Shown: positions 17,223-25,730 of the stretch, one piece after another | Numbering within the stretch: the first letter of the stretch is position 1 | Layout of the letters: every line of letters begins with the position of its first letter | DNA from: Mucilaginibacter galii | GTDB taxonomy: Bacteria; Bacteroidota; Bacteroidia; Sphingobacteriales; Sphingobacteriaceae | Length of the DNA: 64,000 nt | Assembly (NCBI RefSeq): GCF_014635825.1 | Contig: NZ_BMDO01000012.1 | Coordinates: 62,001-126,000, forward strand | Reading direction: 5' to 3' | Notes under the pieces: model-generated | What the model was told of the DNA's origin: nothing | The model's input: only the letters and a program-made list of their open reading frames with translations | The model's database searches: none | Translations under genes and position numbers: made by a program

Positions 17223-18524
17223 TTATCTTTCCAGTTTAGCAATACGTTTAGGCGTATCGGTACCGGCCACAATACTGCGCGAGCTTAGCGCAATGGCCCT
17301 AATGGTTGCCGTAATGTTAGCCACATTCAATGAACTAAATTCATCTTTTACAGTATGGTACAGCTTATCAGTATCTATCTGGTCGGTAGATATGGTGTGC
17401 GCAGGTACACCTAAGCGGGCCAGGGTGGCGTTATCGCTGCGGTAAAACAGGTTTTGCTCGGGGTAAGGATCCGGGTGAAAAGTAAACGCCGTGCCTTTTA
17501 AGTTACGTTGTAAGATCTCTCCAAAATCGGAACGCTCATAACCTGTTATAAAGGCTGCATTTTCTCCAAACTTAGAAGTCTTGCCAATCATTTCAATGTT
17601 AAACATTGCCACCGTTTTATCAGGGTCTAATTGTTTGGAGAAGTAACGGGCACCGTAACCACCAATTTCTTCGGCGGTAAAGGCTACAAAGATCAATGTG
17701 CGCTCGTTATTGTTCAATTTTTTATAATATTTAGCCAGGCTTATCATGGCCGTAGTGCCCGAGGCATCATCATCGGCACCGTTAGAAATGCTATCGCCCT
17801 CCATAGCTTTGCCAATACCTAAGTGGTCATAATGGCCCGAAAATACCACGTACTCATCGGGTTTTGACTTGCCTTTAATCATACCGGCTACGTTGAAAAT
17901 AGGTGGGTTTTCTGTCTTGGTTTTGTAGGTTACGTCAAATGCCTTCACATTATCATAAGTACCCAACACAATTACCACCTGTTGTGGATTGGCCGCCGGG
18001 GCCTCCATAGTTATATTGCCGCCGCTAACAGCAGCGCGCAGACGTTTAAAGAACGGTTCAAATTTAGGATCGACCAGTAATAACGTTTTTTTACCGCTGC
18101 GCATATAAGTGCGGTACTCGGTTTGAAAGTTTTGATCGGCCCCTATTTTAACTACCTGTACATCCGCATTGCTGCTCCAGTTAAAATCGGCACCAGCGGC
18201 AACAGCTATGTTTTCGGCAGGTATAGCCTTACCATCAAGTGATACCTGCACTGAGGCGGGTACGATACGATATACCGTAAAGCTTTGTCTGAAACCGGTA
18301 GCCCCGGTTAAGGGCTGCAAGCCAATTTTTTTAAACTCGCCTTCAATAAAAGTGGCGGCTTTATCAATGCCGGGCGTAAAAGTGCCACGGCCCTGCATGT
18401 CATCGGCGCTCAGGGTTTTAATTAACCGCTCAACCTCGGGTTGCTGTATGAGTTTATTTACATCCTGTGCAAAGCCTGTAAAGCTTGCGGTGGCCAATGC
18501 CAGGGCTATGGTATATTTTTTCAT
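17223..18524 (-). CDS. Secreted M28 family zinc aminopeptidase
   Basis: I use ATG 18524 (433 residues) because the signal peptide starts KKYTIALALATASFTGFAQ; the nine residues ahead of it in the open frame belong to the upstream gene's end. The peptidase core shows SGHYDHLGIG, GADDDASGT, FTAEEIGGYGAR and NIEMIGK, giving the two-zinc site, with an inserted PA-like region at about 130-220. The ATG lies 2 bases after the stop of the M61-like gene, so the two are translated from one mRNA. Likely periplasmic peptide trimming. Confidence 0.92.
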   Translation of the reverse strand: MKKYTIALALATASFTGFAQDVNKLIQQPEVERLIKTLSADDMQGRGTFTPGIDKAATFIEGEFKKIGLQPLTGATGFRQSFTVYRIVPASVQVSLDGKAIPAENIAVAAGADFNWSSNADVQVVKIGADQNFQTEYRTYMRSGKKTLLLVDPKFEPFFKRLRAAVSGGNITMEAPAANPQQVVIVLGTYDNVKAFDVTYKTKTENPPIFNVAGMIKGKSKPDEYVVFSGHYDHLGIGKAMEGDSISNGADDDASGTTAMISLAKYYKKLNNNERTLIFVAFTAEEIGGYGARYFSKQLDPDKTVAMFNIEMIGKTSKFGENAAFITGYERSDFGEILQRNLKGTAFTFHPDPYPEQNLFYRSDNATLARLGVPAHTISTDQIDTDKLYHTVKDEFSSLNVANITATIRAIALSSRSIVAGTDTPKRIAKLER

Positions 18525-18526
18525 GT

Positions 18527-20383
18527 TTATTTGACTTTGGTACTTAACCATTTGTTACGGAATTCTTTTTGTGCGGCCGATAATTCTTTGCCGGCAGTTT
18601 CATACATCACTACTTCATAAGCCGGATTTTCTTGCAGGGCTACAGTGGCTTCGTGGTTACCTGTGCGGTTTTTGTAGGTGTAGGTTACTTTATCGCCCGG
18701 CTTTTTTCCCTCTAATGCGGAGTTATAAGTGGTTATATCCTTCACTTCCTTGCCATCAACGGTAAGGACAATATCGCCTACATCTATACCGGCATCGTAC
18801 AGGGGAGAGCCCTGAACGGTATTGTTTTGAATCATTAAGCCACCATCAGACGTGGTAGTACGCAGCTGACCAGACCATGCTTTACCGGCCTGTGCCCTAC
18901 GCAAAATTAAACCGGCTTTATCTAACAAGGTCACATAATTGTTTTTCTCGAATCCATAAATGTAACTGCTAAAAAACTCTGAGGCAAAGGTTGGGTTTTT
19001 GGTAACCTGGGCCAGTACGGCCTGCAGATCGGCAATGGTGTATGGTTTTTCTACATAACCAATGTTGCTGCCCGGTTTTACTTTACCGTAGGCTAACCAA
19101 ACGGCGCGCATATAATCATCAAGCGTTAGCTTAAATTCGTTGCGCAGGCGCAGATCGAGCGCCAGTGCGGTTGCACCGCCATAGGTGTAATAGCTGGTAA
19201 ATACGTTGGCATTGTTGTTAGGATCAATAGACACACCAGCATCGGCAAATACGGCATAACGGCTCATTTGCGCAGGTGAGTAGTGATTGGCCGCAGGGGA
19301 GTTAAGCACCGTATTAACCAGTCCCGCTATAGTACGGGTGTACATTTCGGGCGTACGCAAACCGGCGCGCACCAGCAGCATTTCGCCGTAGTATTGCGTA
19401 AAACCTTCGGCAAACCAAAGCTCGCTGCTCATGTTGGCATGCTCAAAGTTAAACGGCTCTAACGATTTTGGCCTGATGCGTTCCACATTCCAGCTGTGAA
19501 AATACTCGTGTGCAAAGGTGCCCAGCAGGCGGTTCTCGTTACCCGCAATTTTTGGAGTCGATTGCACAATACTGGTAGAGTTGCGGTGCTCCATGCCATC
19601 GCCCGCATTGGTGGCATGTACATCGTGCAAAAACACATAATTACCATAATCGTAAACCGGCAGTTCGCCATAAACAGCTTGTGCTTCCAGCGTTACCTTT
19701 TTAACCATTTCGCCAAAGGCATCAATAGTAGTTTGGTCATCATCGCTGTGCGAGGTAAGGTGGATGGTTTGCTTGCGTCCATCGGGATTGCTTACTTCCC
19801 AACTGTGCATTTTGTAAGCCGCCAGCGAGGTAGGGCTATCCATCATGTATTGCAGGTTAGGCGCATAATAAGTGCCTGCTGCTTCAGGTTTTAATTGGGT
19901 GGCTACCTTCCAGCCGTATTTTTCTGTATCGTTAAATTTAAAATGTACGGGGCGCTTTTCCATCCCTACAACCCAGGTAAAGGCAGCGGGCATGTTAAAG
20001 TGGGCCGTACTTTGGTCAATACCCACGTAAGTTCCATCCATATAATTACCAAACAAGGTATAGCTGATGATAACGGTAGTGCCATGTTGGGCTATTTCAT
20101 ACACATCGCCCTCTACTTGCTTTACCGAAAGCAGGGTGTTCTTTTCGCCAAAAGCTTTTAAGTTGTAAATGTTCTTGCCAAACTCATGGGTGGCATACCT
20201 GCCGGGCGATGAACGGCTCATGCGAAACCTGAAAGTTCCGGCGGGTACTTCGGGCACCCTCATGCTAATTTCGGCCTCGTGGTGTGCCGCATTTGGGAAC
20301 GAAACGGTATAATAAATGTCGCTTTGCGCAAAAGCTGCCGCCGATAGCAGCAGGGTCGCAGCCGATAGGTAAAGTTTTTTCAT
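18527..20383 (-). CDS. M61 family aminopeptidase with PDZ domain
   Basis: The 618-residue protein has a signal peptide (cut near AAAFAQ, residue 20), an N-terminal beta-sandwich, and the glycyl-aminopeptidase-type catalytic core. That core has FAHEYFHSWNVERIRP with HEYFH at 292-296 and Glu326 (WFAEGFTQYY) as third zinc ligand; GDGMEHRNST is also family-typical. A C-terminal PDZ domain (about 500-590, SPLYDAGIDVGDIVLTVDG) probably feeds substrates. It is the first gene of a two-gene unit with the M28 peptidase, suggesting joint peptide breakdown in the periplasm. Confidence 0.92.
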   Translation of the reverse strand: MKKLYLSAATLLLSAAAFAQSDIYYTVSFPNAAHHEAEISMRVPEVPAGTFRFRMSRSSPGRYATHEFGKNIYNLKAFGEKNTLLSVKQVEGDVYEIAQHGTTVIISYTLFGNYMDGTYVGIDQSTAHFNMPAAFTWVVGMEKRPVHFKFNDTEKYGWKVATQLKPEAAGTYYAPNLQYMMDSPTSLAAYKMHSWEVSNPDGRKQTIHLTSHSDDDQTTIDAFGEMVKKVTLEAQAVYGELPVYDYGNYVFLHDVHATNAGDGMEHRNSTSIVQSTPKIAGNENRLLGTFAHEYFHSWNVERIRPKSLEPFNFEHANMSSELWFAEGFTQYYGEMLLVRAGLRTPEMYTRTIAGLVNTVLNSPAANHYSPAQMSRYAVFADAGVSIDPNNNANVFTSYYTYGGATALALDLRLRNEFKLTLDDYMRAVWLAYGKVKPGSNIGYVEKPYTIADLQAVLAQVTKNPTFASEFFSSYIYGFEKNNYVTLLDKAGLILRRAQAGKAWSGQLRTTTSDGGLMIQNNTVQGSPLYDAGIDVGDIVLTVDGKEVKDITTYNSALEGKKPGDKVTYTYKNRTGNHEATVALQENPAYEVVMYETAGKELSAAQKEFRNKWLSTKVK

Positions 20384-21084
20384 GTTTAAGCAATATACTG
20401 GCTGAAAATAGGATAAAAATGGGAGATAGTTAGGAATCTTGTTTATTTAGGTTTAGTGAGTTTTTAAATTTATTCTGTGCTGTCAAACTTACTTCGTCTC
20501 GCTCATTGCCGCGAGAGGCTACTTCTTTTGTCTTAGCCACAAAAAGCAAAAAGGCCAAGCCAGCACAATCCCTGCCTTTTCCCACAGGGCCCACTCCCGG
20601 CCGGGTGCGCTGGCAGGCCCACCCTTCTTTTGAATGGTAGTGTAGATATTCTTAAAATTTGTGTTGCATAGCGTTGCTTTCAATTCCCTTACTCGGGAGG
20701 GCAGGGAGGGGTCTAATGAAGCGTTCAAGAACCACGCGTCTTAAACCCTCACTGCCACTTGTTCCCTTCTCCGTCACCTCCCAGCTTCGGCTGAAAGCGG
20801 GGGAGCACTTGTTGGCCTTGTGCGCCGGCAGGGCCTTTTAGATTTGCATGTAGCGCAAGCCATGTGTGGGCGAAGCCATCGGGGTAAATCTAAACAGCCC
20901 GTGTTGCTGCCCCGCTTTGCAGGGTAAAGGCCTTGTGCGCAAAGAAGCATAGGGAGGTGACTTGATTTTTGGTTCTTTTTATCAAGAAAAAGAATAAAGG
21001 CCTCTGCGGCCATAGCAGACGAAGGTTGTTCACAAGTACCAACCCTAATTAGGATTTCCATTTAACAATCCCGAAATTTACACC
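20384..21084. other. 700-base gap with no convincing gene; repeat-like DNA
   Basis: Frames of 60-95 codons exist on both strands but have poor codon use, many Trp/Cys/Pro and no start context. Two minus-strand frames end or begin with WPFCFLWLRQKK and FILFLDKKNQKS. I have the impression such peptide strings recur as spurious hypothetical proteins in Sphingobacteriaceae, which would mark a dispersed intergenic repeat. GC-rich blocks (20580-20620, 20760-20840) alternate with A/T-rich ones. No promoter or RNA gene identified. Confidence 0.45.
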
Positions 21085-22365
21085 ATGAATAACTTGCCGC
21101 CATTGGCCGAGCGTATGCGACCCAAATCGCTGGATGATTATGTAGGGCAAAAACATTTGGTAGGCCCTGGTGCGGTGCTGCGCAAGGCTATCGAATCGGG
21201 CAATTTACCGTCGATGCTGTTTTGGGGGCCGCCGGGGGTGGGTAAAACTACGCTGGCATATATTATATCTCAGAACCTCAAACGTCCGTTTTTTGCGTTG
21301 AGTGCCATTAACTCGGGGGTAAAAGATGTGCGGGAGGTTATTGAAAAAGCCACCCTGTTAAAACAAGGCGGACAAACCCTACCGGTTTTATTCATCGATG
21401 AGATCCACCGTTTCTCCAAATCGCAGCAAGACTCGCTGCTGGGCGCGGTAGAGCGCGGTATTGTTACGTTAATTGGCGCCACTACCGAAAATCCATCGTT
21501 CGAGGTCATCTCTGCGTTACTATCGCGTGCGCAGGTTTATATTTTGCAGCATCTTAATGAGGATGATTTAGTTAACCTGCTACATAAGGCTATGCGAGAG
21601 GATGAGGTGCTGAAACAAAAGAATATTGTTATCAAAGAACACGAAGCTTTGCTGCGCCTCTCAGGCGGCGATGCACGTAAACTGTTAAATATTTTTGAAC
21701 TGCTCATTAATGCCATTGATGCGCCTGAAATTATCGTGACTAACCAGGCTGTGCTCGAAAATGTGCAGCAAAATATGGCGCTGTACGATAAGGCAGGAGA
21801 ACAGCATTATGATATTATTTCGGCCTTCATCAAATCCATGCGGGGCAGCGACCCTAACGGTGCCGTTTACTGGATGGCCCGTATGCTGGTAGGGGGCGAA
21901 GACCCTTCTTTTATTGCACGCCGTATGCTCATTTTAGCGTCTGAAGATATTGGCAATGCCAACCCTAATGCCCTGCTGCTGGCACAAAGCTGCTTTGAGG
22001 CCGTGAGGGTAATTGGAATGCCCGAAGCGCGCATCATCTTATCGCAAACGGCGGTTTACCTGGCTACCTCGGCCAAGAGTAATGCCAGCTATATGGCTAT
22101 TGATACCGCCATGGCGCTGGTAAAACAAACCGGCGATTTGCCCGTGCCGTTGCACCTGCGCAACGCACCTACCAAACTCATGAAAAATATAGGCTACGGT
22201 AAAGATTATAAGTATGCTCACAGCTACGAAGGCAGCTTTACCGAACAGGATTTTTTGCCCGATGCTGTTAAAGGAACCAAGCTTTACGACCCCGGCAGTA
22301 ACGCCCGCGAAAACGAGGCCCGCGAAAAGCTGAAAAAATTATGGGGCGACCGCTACAAGTATTAA
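21085..22365 (+). CDS. rarA: Replication-associated recombination protein A (AAA+ ATPase)
   Basis: The 426-residue protein has LAERMRPKSLDDYVGQKHLVG at the N-terminus, Walker A GPPGVGKT (48-55), Walker B LFIDEIHRF and sensor-1 LIGATTENPSFE, then the RarA-specific C-terminal tetramerisation region (AVYWMARMLVGGEDPSFIARRM, SNASYMAIDTAMA). RarA/MgsA loads at stalled forks and handles gaps during replication restart. Length and motifs are complete. No same-strand partner upstream. Confidence 0.96.
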   Translation: MNNLPPLAERMRPKSLDDYVGQKHLVGPGAVLRKAIESGNLPSMLFWGPPGVGKTTLAYIISQNLKRPFFALSAINSGVKDVREVIEKATLLKQGGQTLPVLFIDEIHRFSKSQQDSLLGAVERGIVTLIGATTENPSFEVISALLSRAQVYILQHLNEDDLVNLLHKAMREDEVLKQKNIVIKEHEALLRLSGGDARKLLNIFELLINAIDAPEIIVTNQAVLENVQQNMALYDKAGEQHYDIISAFIKSMRGSDPNGAVYWMARMLVGGEDPSFIARRMLILASEDIGNANPNALLLAQSCFEAVRVIGMPEARIILSQTAVYLATSAKSNASYMAIDTAMALVKQTGDLPVPLHLRNAPTKLMKNIGYGKDYKYAHSYEGSFTEQDFLPDAVKGTKLYDPGSNARENEAREKLKKLWGDRYKY

Positions 22366-22405
22366 AACTTGTATCTATATTTAAGCCAGCAACTTAACTG
22401 TTATC

Positions 22406-22534
22406 ATGAAAAAGAAAATCACCTTAGGAAAAGTGGTACTCATAGTGTTCTTGGTTTTATTAGCTGTAGAATGGAAAGCTTTTAAAAATGGCGTAGTTGA
22501 CGGCTGGAATGAGACTATGGCGGCTACGAAGTAG
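22406..22534 (+). CDS. Small membrane protein (42 aa)
   Basis: A short frame begins KKKITLGKVVLIVFLVLLAV after the Met and ends GWNETMAATK. It has one transmembrane helix (about residues 9-22) after a lysine-rich head, then a short acidic/polar tail. It starts 41 bases after rarA on the same strand. The antisense 78-codon frame here is a shadow. No family is recognised; the clean helix and positive-inside pattern are the support. Confidence 0.5.
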   Translation: MKKKITLGKVVLIVFLVLLAVEWKAFKNGVVDGWNETMAATK

Positions 22535-22540
22535 TATTTA

Positions 22541-22621
22541 TAGTGGTGTGGTGATAACACCGACCACAGGCATAATTTTTTGCGTTGTAGAAGTGGTACG
22601 GTAAAAACACCGACCACAGGC
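22541..22621. repeat. Two tandem copies of a palindromic repeat
   Basis: Copies at 22541-22571 and 22591-22621 share AACACCGACCACAGGC and a preceding AGTGGT, each able to fold (GTGGT.. / ..ACCAC). Spacing is 50 bases from start to start. Confidence 0.75.
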
Positions 22622-22754
22622 TGAAATAATCAGTTATTTATGTGTCGTGATAAAAACAAGCTTGATTTTAACATTTGTTTAAAATAAAATTTCTTTAAAA
22701 GAAATTCAGATTTGTATCTTGCTCATATAAATTAACTATCACAATCTTATTTCA

Positions 22755-23972
22755 ATGAGAAAACTCCTACACTTAATCATCTTAATTTCCTTAGCAGCAA
22801 CATTTACTTCCTGTCGGAAATCTACAATCGCTTTGAATAACACAAGTGAACTAAAAAGCTCTACTAATTGTCATTGTGAATCAGAAGAGGCATTGCCTAA
22901 TATACAGGGGCAGGTGATTACTTATAAATTCAGAGGTAGAGATTTGAATGTTGTAAAGAAAGATAAAGCTTATGTCTTAGAAGGTGACATTATTCTTTCG
23001 CCCGAGCAGATTGCACTTTTTGAAAAATCTACTAAACAGAAATTTAAAGGGTCTTTCGCTGCAATAAAAACAGCATTTATTAACACTTGGCAATCTGGCG
23101 TTGTTTATTGGGATGTTGATTCAAATGTGCCCAATCAGAGTCGAATCACTAATGCAATTGCTACATGGGAGGCATATACAAGAATTAGATTTGTACGGAA
23201 ATCGGGTTATGCTAGTAGCTGGGTACACATTAAACGTGGTGATGGATGTTCCTCTTTTGTGGGAAGAAAGATGGGAGAACAAGAGCTAACCTTAAGTGAT
23301 GATTGTTCGGAGGGTAATACCTTACATGAATTAGGCCATGCTATTGGATTATTTCATGAGCAAAGCCGAGAGGATAGAGATTTATACATTAATATTCATG
23401 AGGAAAACATCGAGTTAGGCAAAAAACATAATTTTGAAAAGTATTCGGAAAGCGGCGATTGGGGGCTTGATTACGGTCCTTTTGATTTTAATTCTATTAT
23501 GATGTATAGTTCTAAAGCATTTAGTAAGAATAACTTGCCAACTATTACTAAAAAAGACGGAACAGAATATTCTACCAATCGCTCTTATTTAACACAAACA
23601 GACATTGATGCGATCAATTACCTATACGAACCGATAGGTATTGGGTATGATGAAACACAGAATTGGTATCAAGATACTGGCTTCGATAGGGTTTACGACA
23701 GTGATGTAGAAATTTATTTCACAAATCAAACTGGTAGAGCAAGTCTTACTAAGCCAATAGAAGTACGTGTAGCCAAATACAGAACAGAATATAATCCGTT
23801 AGGTCAGGGGTATGGTAGTACTTATGCTGTATGGTCAAACGTTATTGGTTTTCCAGCAGGAGTTGCGAATTACTATGCAGGAACTTACAGTGTTAATGAA
23901 CATTATAATCAGCGGATGGATCCCGAGCCAAATTCTTTCTATGAATATATTGGCGCACAGCGACTGAAGTAA
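22755..23972 (+). CDS. Astacin-like (M12A) zinc metalloprotease lipoprotein
   Basis: The 405-residue protein has a lipoprotein signal ending at Cys20 (AATFTSC), a propeptide-like region to about residue 105, then the astacin catalytic domain. The long zinc motif HELGHAIGLFHEQSREDRD gives His191, Glu192, His195 and His201, and the Met-turn SIMMYSSKAF supplies the Tyr ligand. A C-terminal ~110-residue segment after ITKKDGTEY..AINYLYEP has no family I know and may bind a surface target. The gene is A/T-richer than its neighbours and stands alone with its own terminator. Probably a surface-exposed protease. Confidence 0.92.
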   Translation: MRKLLHLIILISLAATFTSCRKSTIALNNTSELKSSTNCHCESEEALPNIQGQVITYKFRGRDLNVVKKDKAYVLEGDIILSPEQIALFEKSTKQKFKGSFAAIKTAFINTWQSGVVYWDVDSNVPNQSRITNAIATWEAYTRIRFVRKSGYASSWVHIKRGDGCSSFVGRKMGEQELTLSDDCSEGNTLHELGHAIGLFHEQSREDRDLYINIHEENIELGKKHNFEKYSESGDWGLDYGPFDFNSIMMYSSKAFSKNNLPTITKKDGTEYSTNRSYLTQTDIDAINYLYEPIGIGYDETQNWYQDTGFDRVYDSDVEIYFTNQTGRASLTKPIEVRVAKYRTEYNPLGQGYGSTYAVWSNVIGFPAGVANYYAGTYSVNEHYNQRMDPEPNSFYEYIGAQRLK

Positions 23973-24011
23973 GGTATAGTAGTACGAACGTTGTAGACCT
24001 TATCATTACTT

Positions 24012-24045
24012 GTTTAAAAGCGTTCATGTTTGAACGCTTTTAAAC
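24012..24045 (+). terminator. Terminator after the astacin gene
   Basis: GTTTAAAAGCGTTCA and TGAACGCTTTTAAAC form a perfect 15-bp stem with a 4-base loop 40 bases past the stop. Confidence 0.8.
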
Positions 24046-24185
24046 TTTAAGCGGTTCAACATAATCTTAATGAGCAATTATCCGCTTACAATAATTATAT
24101 ACTTTTTATCCGTTCGTAAATTAAAAAATGCAGTGTGAAAACTTTGATCCTTCCCCCCTGAAGTCCAAAAGTCCTTTATCCTCCT

Positions 24186-25088
24186 TTACTGCCCTCCCAA
24201 AATCACCGGCGTTTTCCCATTGCCCATAATGATCACTTTAGTATTGGGCGATAGGGCAATGGCTTTTTGTGCCTGGATGCTTTCGTATTGTAATTGCTTG
24301 TCTGATAGGCCAGTAGATAGCGTCTTTTGGTAGTCGGCTATACCCTGGGCTTCTACACGCTTGCGTTCGGCTTCCTGGCGTTCTTTTTGGAGCACGAATT
24401 GCATTTTCTGGGCTTCCTGCTCGGCATTGATCTTTGATTCGATACTGGCTTTTACCGAGGCAGGTAAAGCCACATTGCGGATGAGGATCTGTTGTAGTTC
24501 TAAGCCATTTTTAGCAAAGTTCTGACTAATGGTTTGAAATATACGGTCCTGAAATTCCTGGCGTTTTACCGAATAGAGGTCTACTGCCTGATAATTTACG
24601 GCGTTATCACGTAGTACGGTACGGGTTACAGGGCGCACCAGTTTATCCACATAATCAACCCCAATGTTCTGGTAAATAAATGGTGCCTTGCTGGCTTTTA
24701 CCCTAAACAAGGTAGACAGGTCGATAGTGACCTCCAAGCCGTCGGAACATAATACTTTAATGGCATCATCGCCCACCACTTCGCCCTCGCTGTGTACGCC
24801 GCTCATGGTGTAATTTTGTGTTTGAATATTGAATGTGGTTACATCAACCAGCGGGTTGATGACATGCAGGCCACTTTCCAAAACCTGGTTTTGCACCTTG
24901 CCAAACAACGTTTGCACACCGGCTTTTCCGGGGGGGATGGTTTTAAAAGCCGATAGCAGCGCACCCAGCACTATTACCACAATGCCTGCCGTAGTGGCTA
25001 CACCACTAAAACGGCTGTTGGTAGTATTGGATTGCTTTAGCACTATGCCCGCTACCAGAAACACCAGCCCCAGAAAAATCAGTATCAT
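24186..25088 (-). CDS. Prohibitin/SPFH (band 7) family membrane protein
   Basis: The 300-residue protein starts with two hydrophobic stretches (ILIFLGLVFLVAGIVL and TTAGIVVIVLGALLSAF), then the SPFH domain (IPPGKAGVQTLFGKVQ...VDVTTFNIQTQNY). A charged coiled coil follows (SIESKINAEQEAQKMQFVLQKERQEAERKRVEAQGIADYQ), with LSPNTKVIIMGNGKTPVILGG at the end. Such proteins form large ring scaffolds in the membrane and can hold FtsH-type proteases. It is followed on the same strand only by the window's repeat-rich gap; upstream lie the 64-aa membrane protein and the rhodanese, spaced 4 and 1 bases apart, so the three form one operon. Confidence 0.92.
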   Translation of the reverse strand: MILIFLGLVFLVAGIVLKQSNTTNSRFSGVATTAGIVVIVLGALLSAFKTIPPGKAGVQTLFGKVQNQVLESGLHVINPLVDVTTFNIQTQNYTMSGVHSEGEVVGDDAIKVLCSDGLEVTIDLSTLFRVKASKAPFIYQNIGVDYVDKLVRPVTRTVLRDNAVNYQAVDLYSVKRQEFQDRIFQTISQNFAKNGLELQQILIRNVALPASVKASIESKINAEQEAQKMQFVLQKERQEAERKRVEAQGIADYQKTLSTGLSDKQLQYESIQAQKAIALSPNTKVIIMGNGKTPVILGGQ

Positions 25089-25092
25089 CAGT

Positions 25093-25287
25093 TTATTTAG
25101 TTTTAGGATCTTCCATTGCTCTCACTTCTTTAAGCAGACGTACCTTCAGCACTATAAATATAGCGGCTAAAACTACGGCACCTGTTAAAAAATCGTACCG
25201 GTGATTGGTAAACCCCCAGTACACGGTGTACAAGCATATAAATATAGCTATATTATATACCACACTCAAAAACATTTTTCCGGCCAT
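25093..25287 (-). CDS. Small two-helix membrane protein (64 aa)
   Basis: MAGKMFLSVVYNIAIFICLYTVYWGF and DFLTGAVVLAAIFIVLKVRLLKEVR give two transmembrane helices with a basic C-terminal tail. It resembles small Sphingobacteriaceae proteins of the DUF6358 kind as I remember them, with low certainty. It lies between the rhodanese and the SPFH gene with gaps of 1 and 4 bases, so it is translated with them and may help place the SPFH ring. Confidence 0.75.
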   Translation of the reverse strand: MAGKMFLSVVYNIAIFICLYTVYWGFTNHRYDFLTGAVVLAAIFIVLKVRLLKEVRAMEDPKTK

Positions 25288-25288
25288 A

Positions 25289-25603
25289 TTAATACACGCT
25301 AATGCTCGGATCTATTTGATCGGCCCAGGCCAGGATGCCGCCTTGCAAGTTATATAAATTAGTGTAACCCTGAGCTTCTAACTGCATAATAGCCATGGCA
25401 CTGCGTTTACCGCTGCGGCACATTACCACTACGGGTTTATCTTTACTTATTTTATCTGTTTCAATTAAAACGCCGCCCAACGGTATGTTTTTTCCTTCCA
25501 GGTTCGACATTTCGTATTCAAAATCTTCGCGCACATCTATTAGCTGAAAATCTTCGCCGGCATCTTTCATTCTTTTCAGTTCTTCTACAGTTATTTCTTG
25601 CAT
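25289..25603 (-). CDS. Rhodanese-like domain protein
   Basis: From ATG 25603 (104 residues, QEITVEELKRMKDAGEDFQL) this is a single rhodanese domain with LIDVREDFEYE and the active-site loop VVMCRSGKRSA, which keeps the catalytic cysteine. The end NLQGGILAWADQID is standard. It carries or transfers sulfur as a persulfide in the cytoplasm. The first gene of the small SPFH operon. An ATG seven codons earlier is possible but adds an atypical lead. Confidence 0.92.
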   Translation of the reverse strand: MQEITVEELKRMKDAGEDFQLIDVREDFEYEMSNLEGKNIPLGGVLIETDKISKDKPVVVMCRSGKRSAMAIMQLEAQGYTNLYNLQGGILAWADQIDPSISVY

Positions 25604-25730
25604 GGTTGTAAATTTATGGTTCAAAGGTAGTTGTTTTGCACATAAATAATCAGTCGTAAAAGTGTAACAATCAGTGCCGCGGGGCGTTTCATAAGAGAAT
25701 ACGGCATTTAATTTCGTATATTAGTTATTC

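Noticed and set aside
20519..21061. Short frames on both strands in the 20.4-21.1 kb gap
   Set aside because: No family, poor codon use, and strings typical of translated repeats.
22541..22621. CRISPR-like tandem repeat
   Set aside because: Only two copies, each palindromic, and the intervening 19 bases are not spacer-like; no cas genes in the window.
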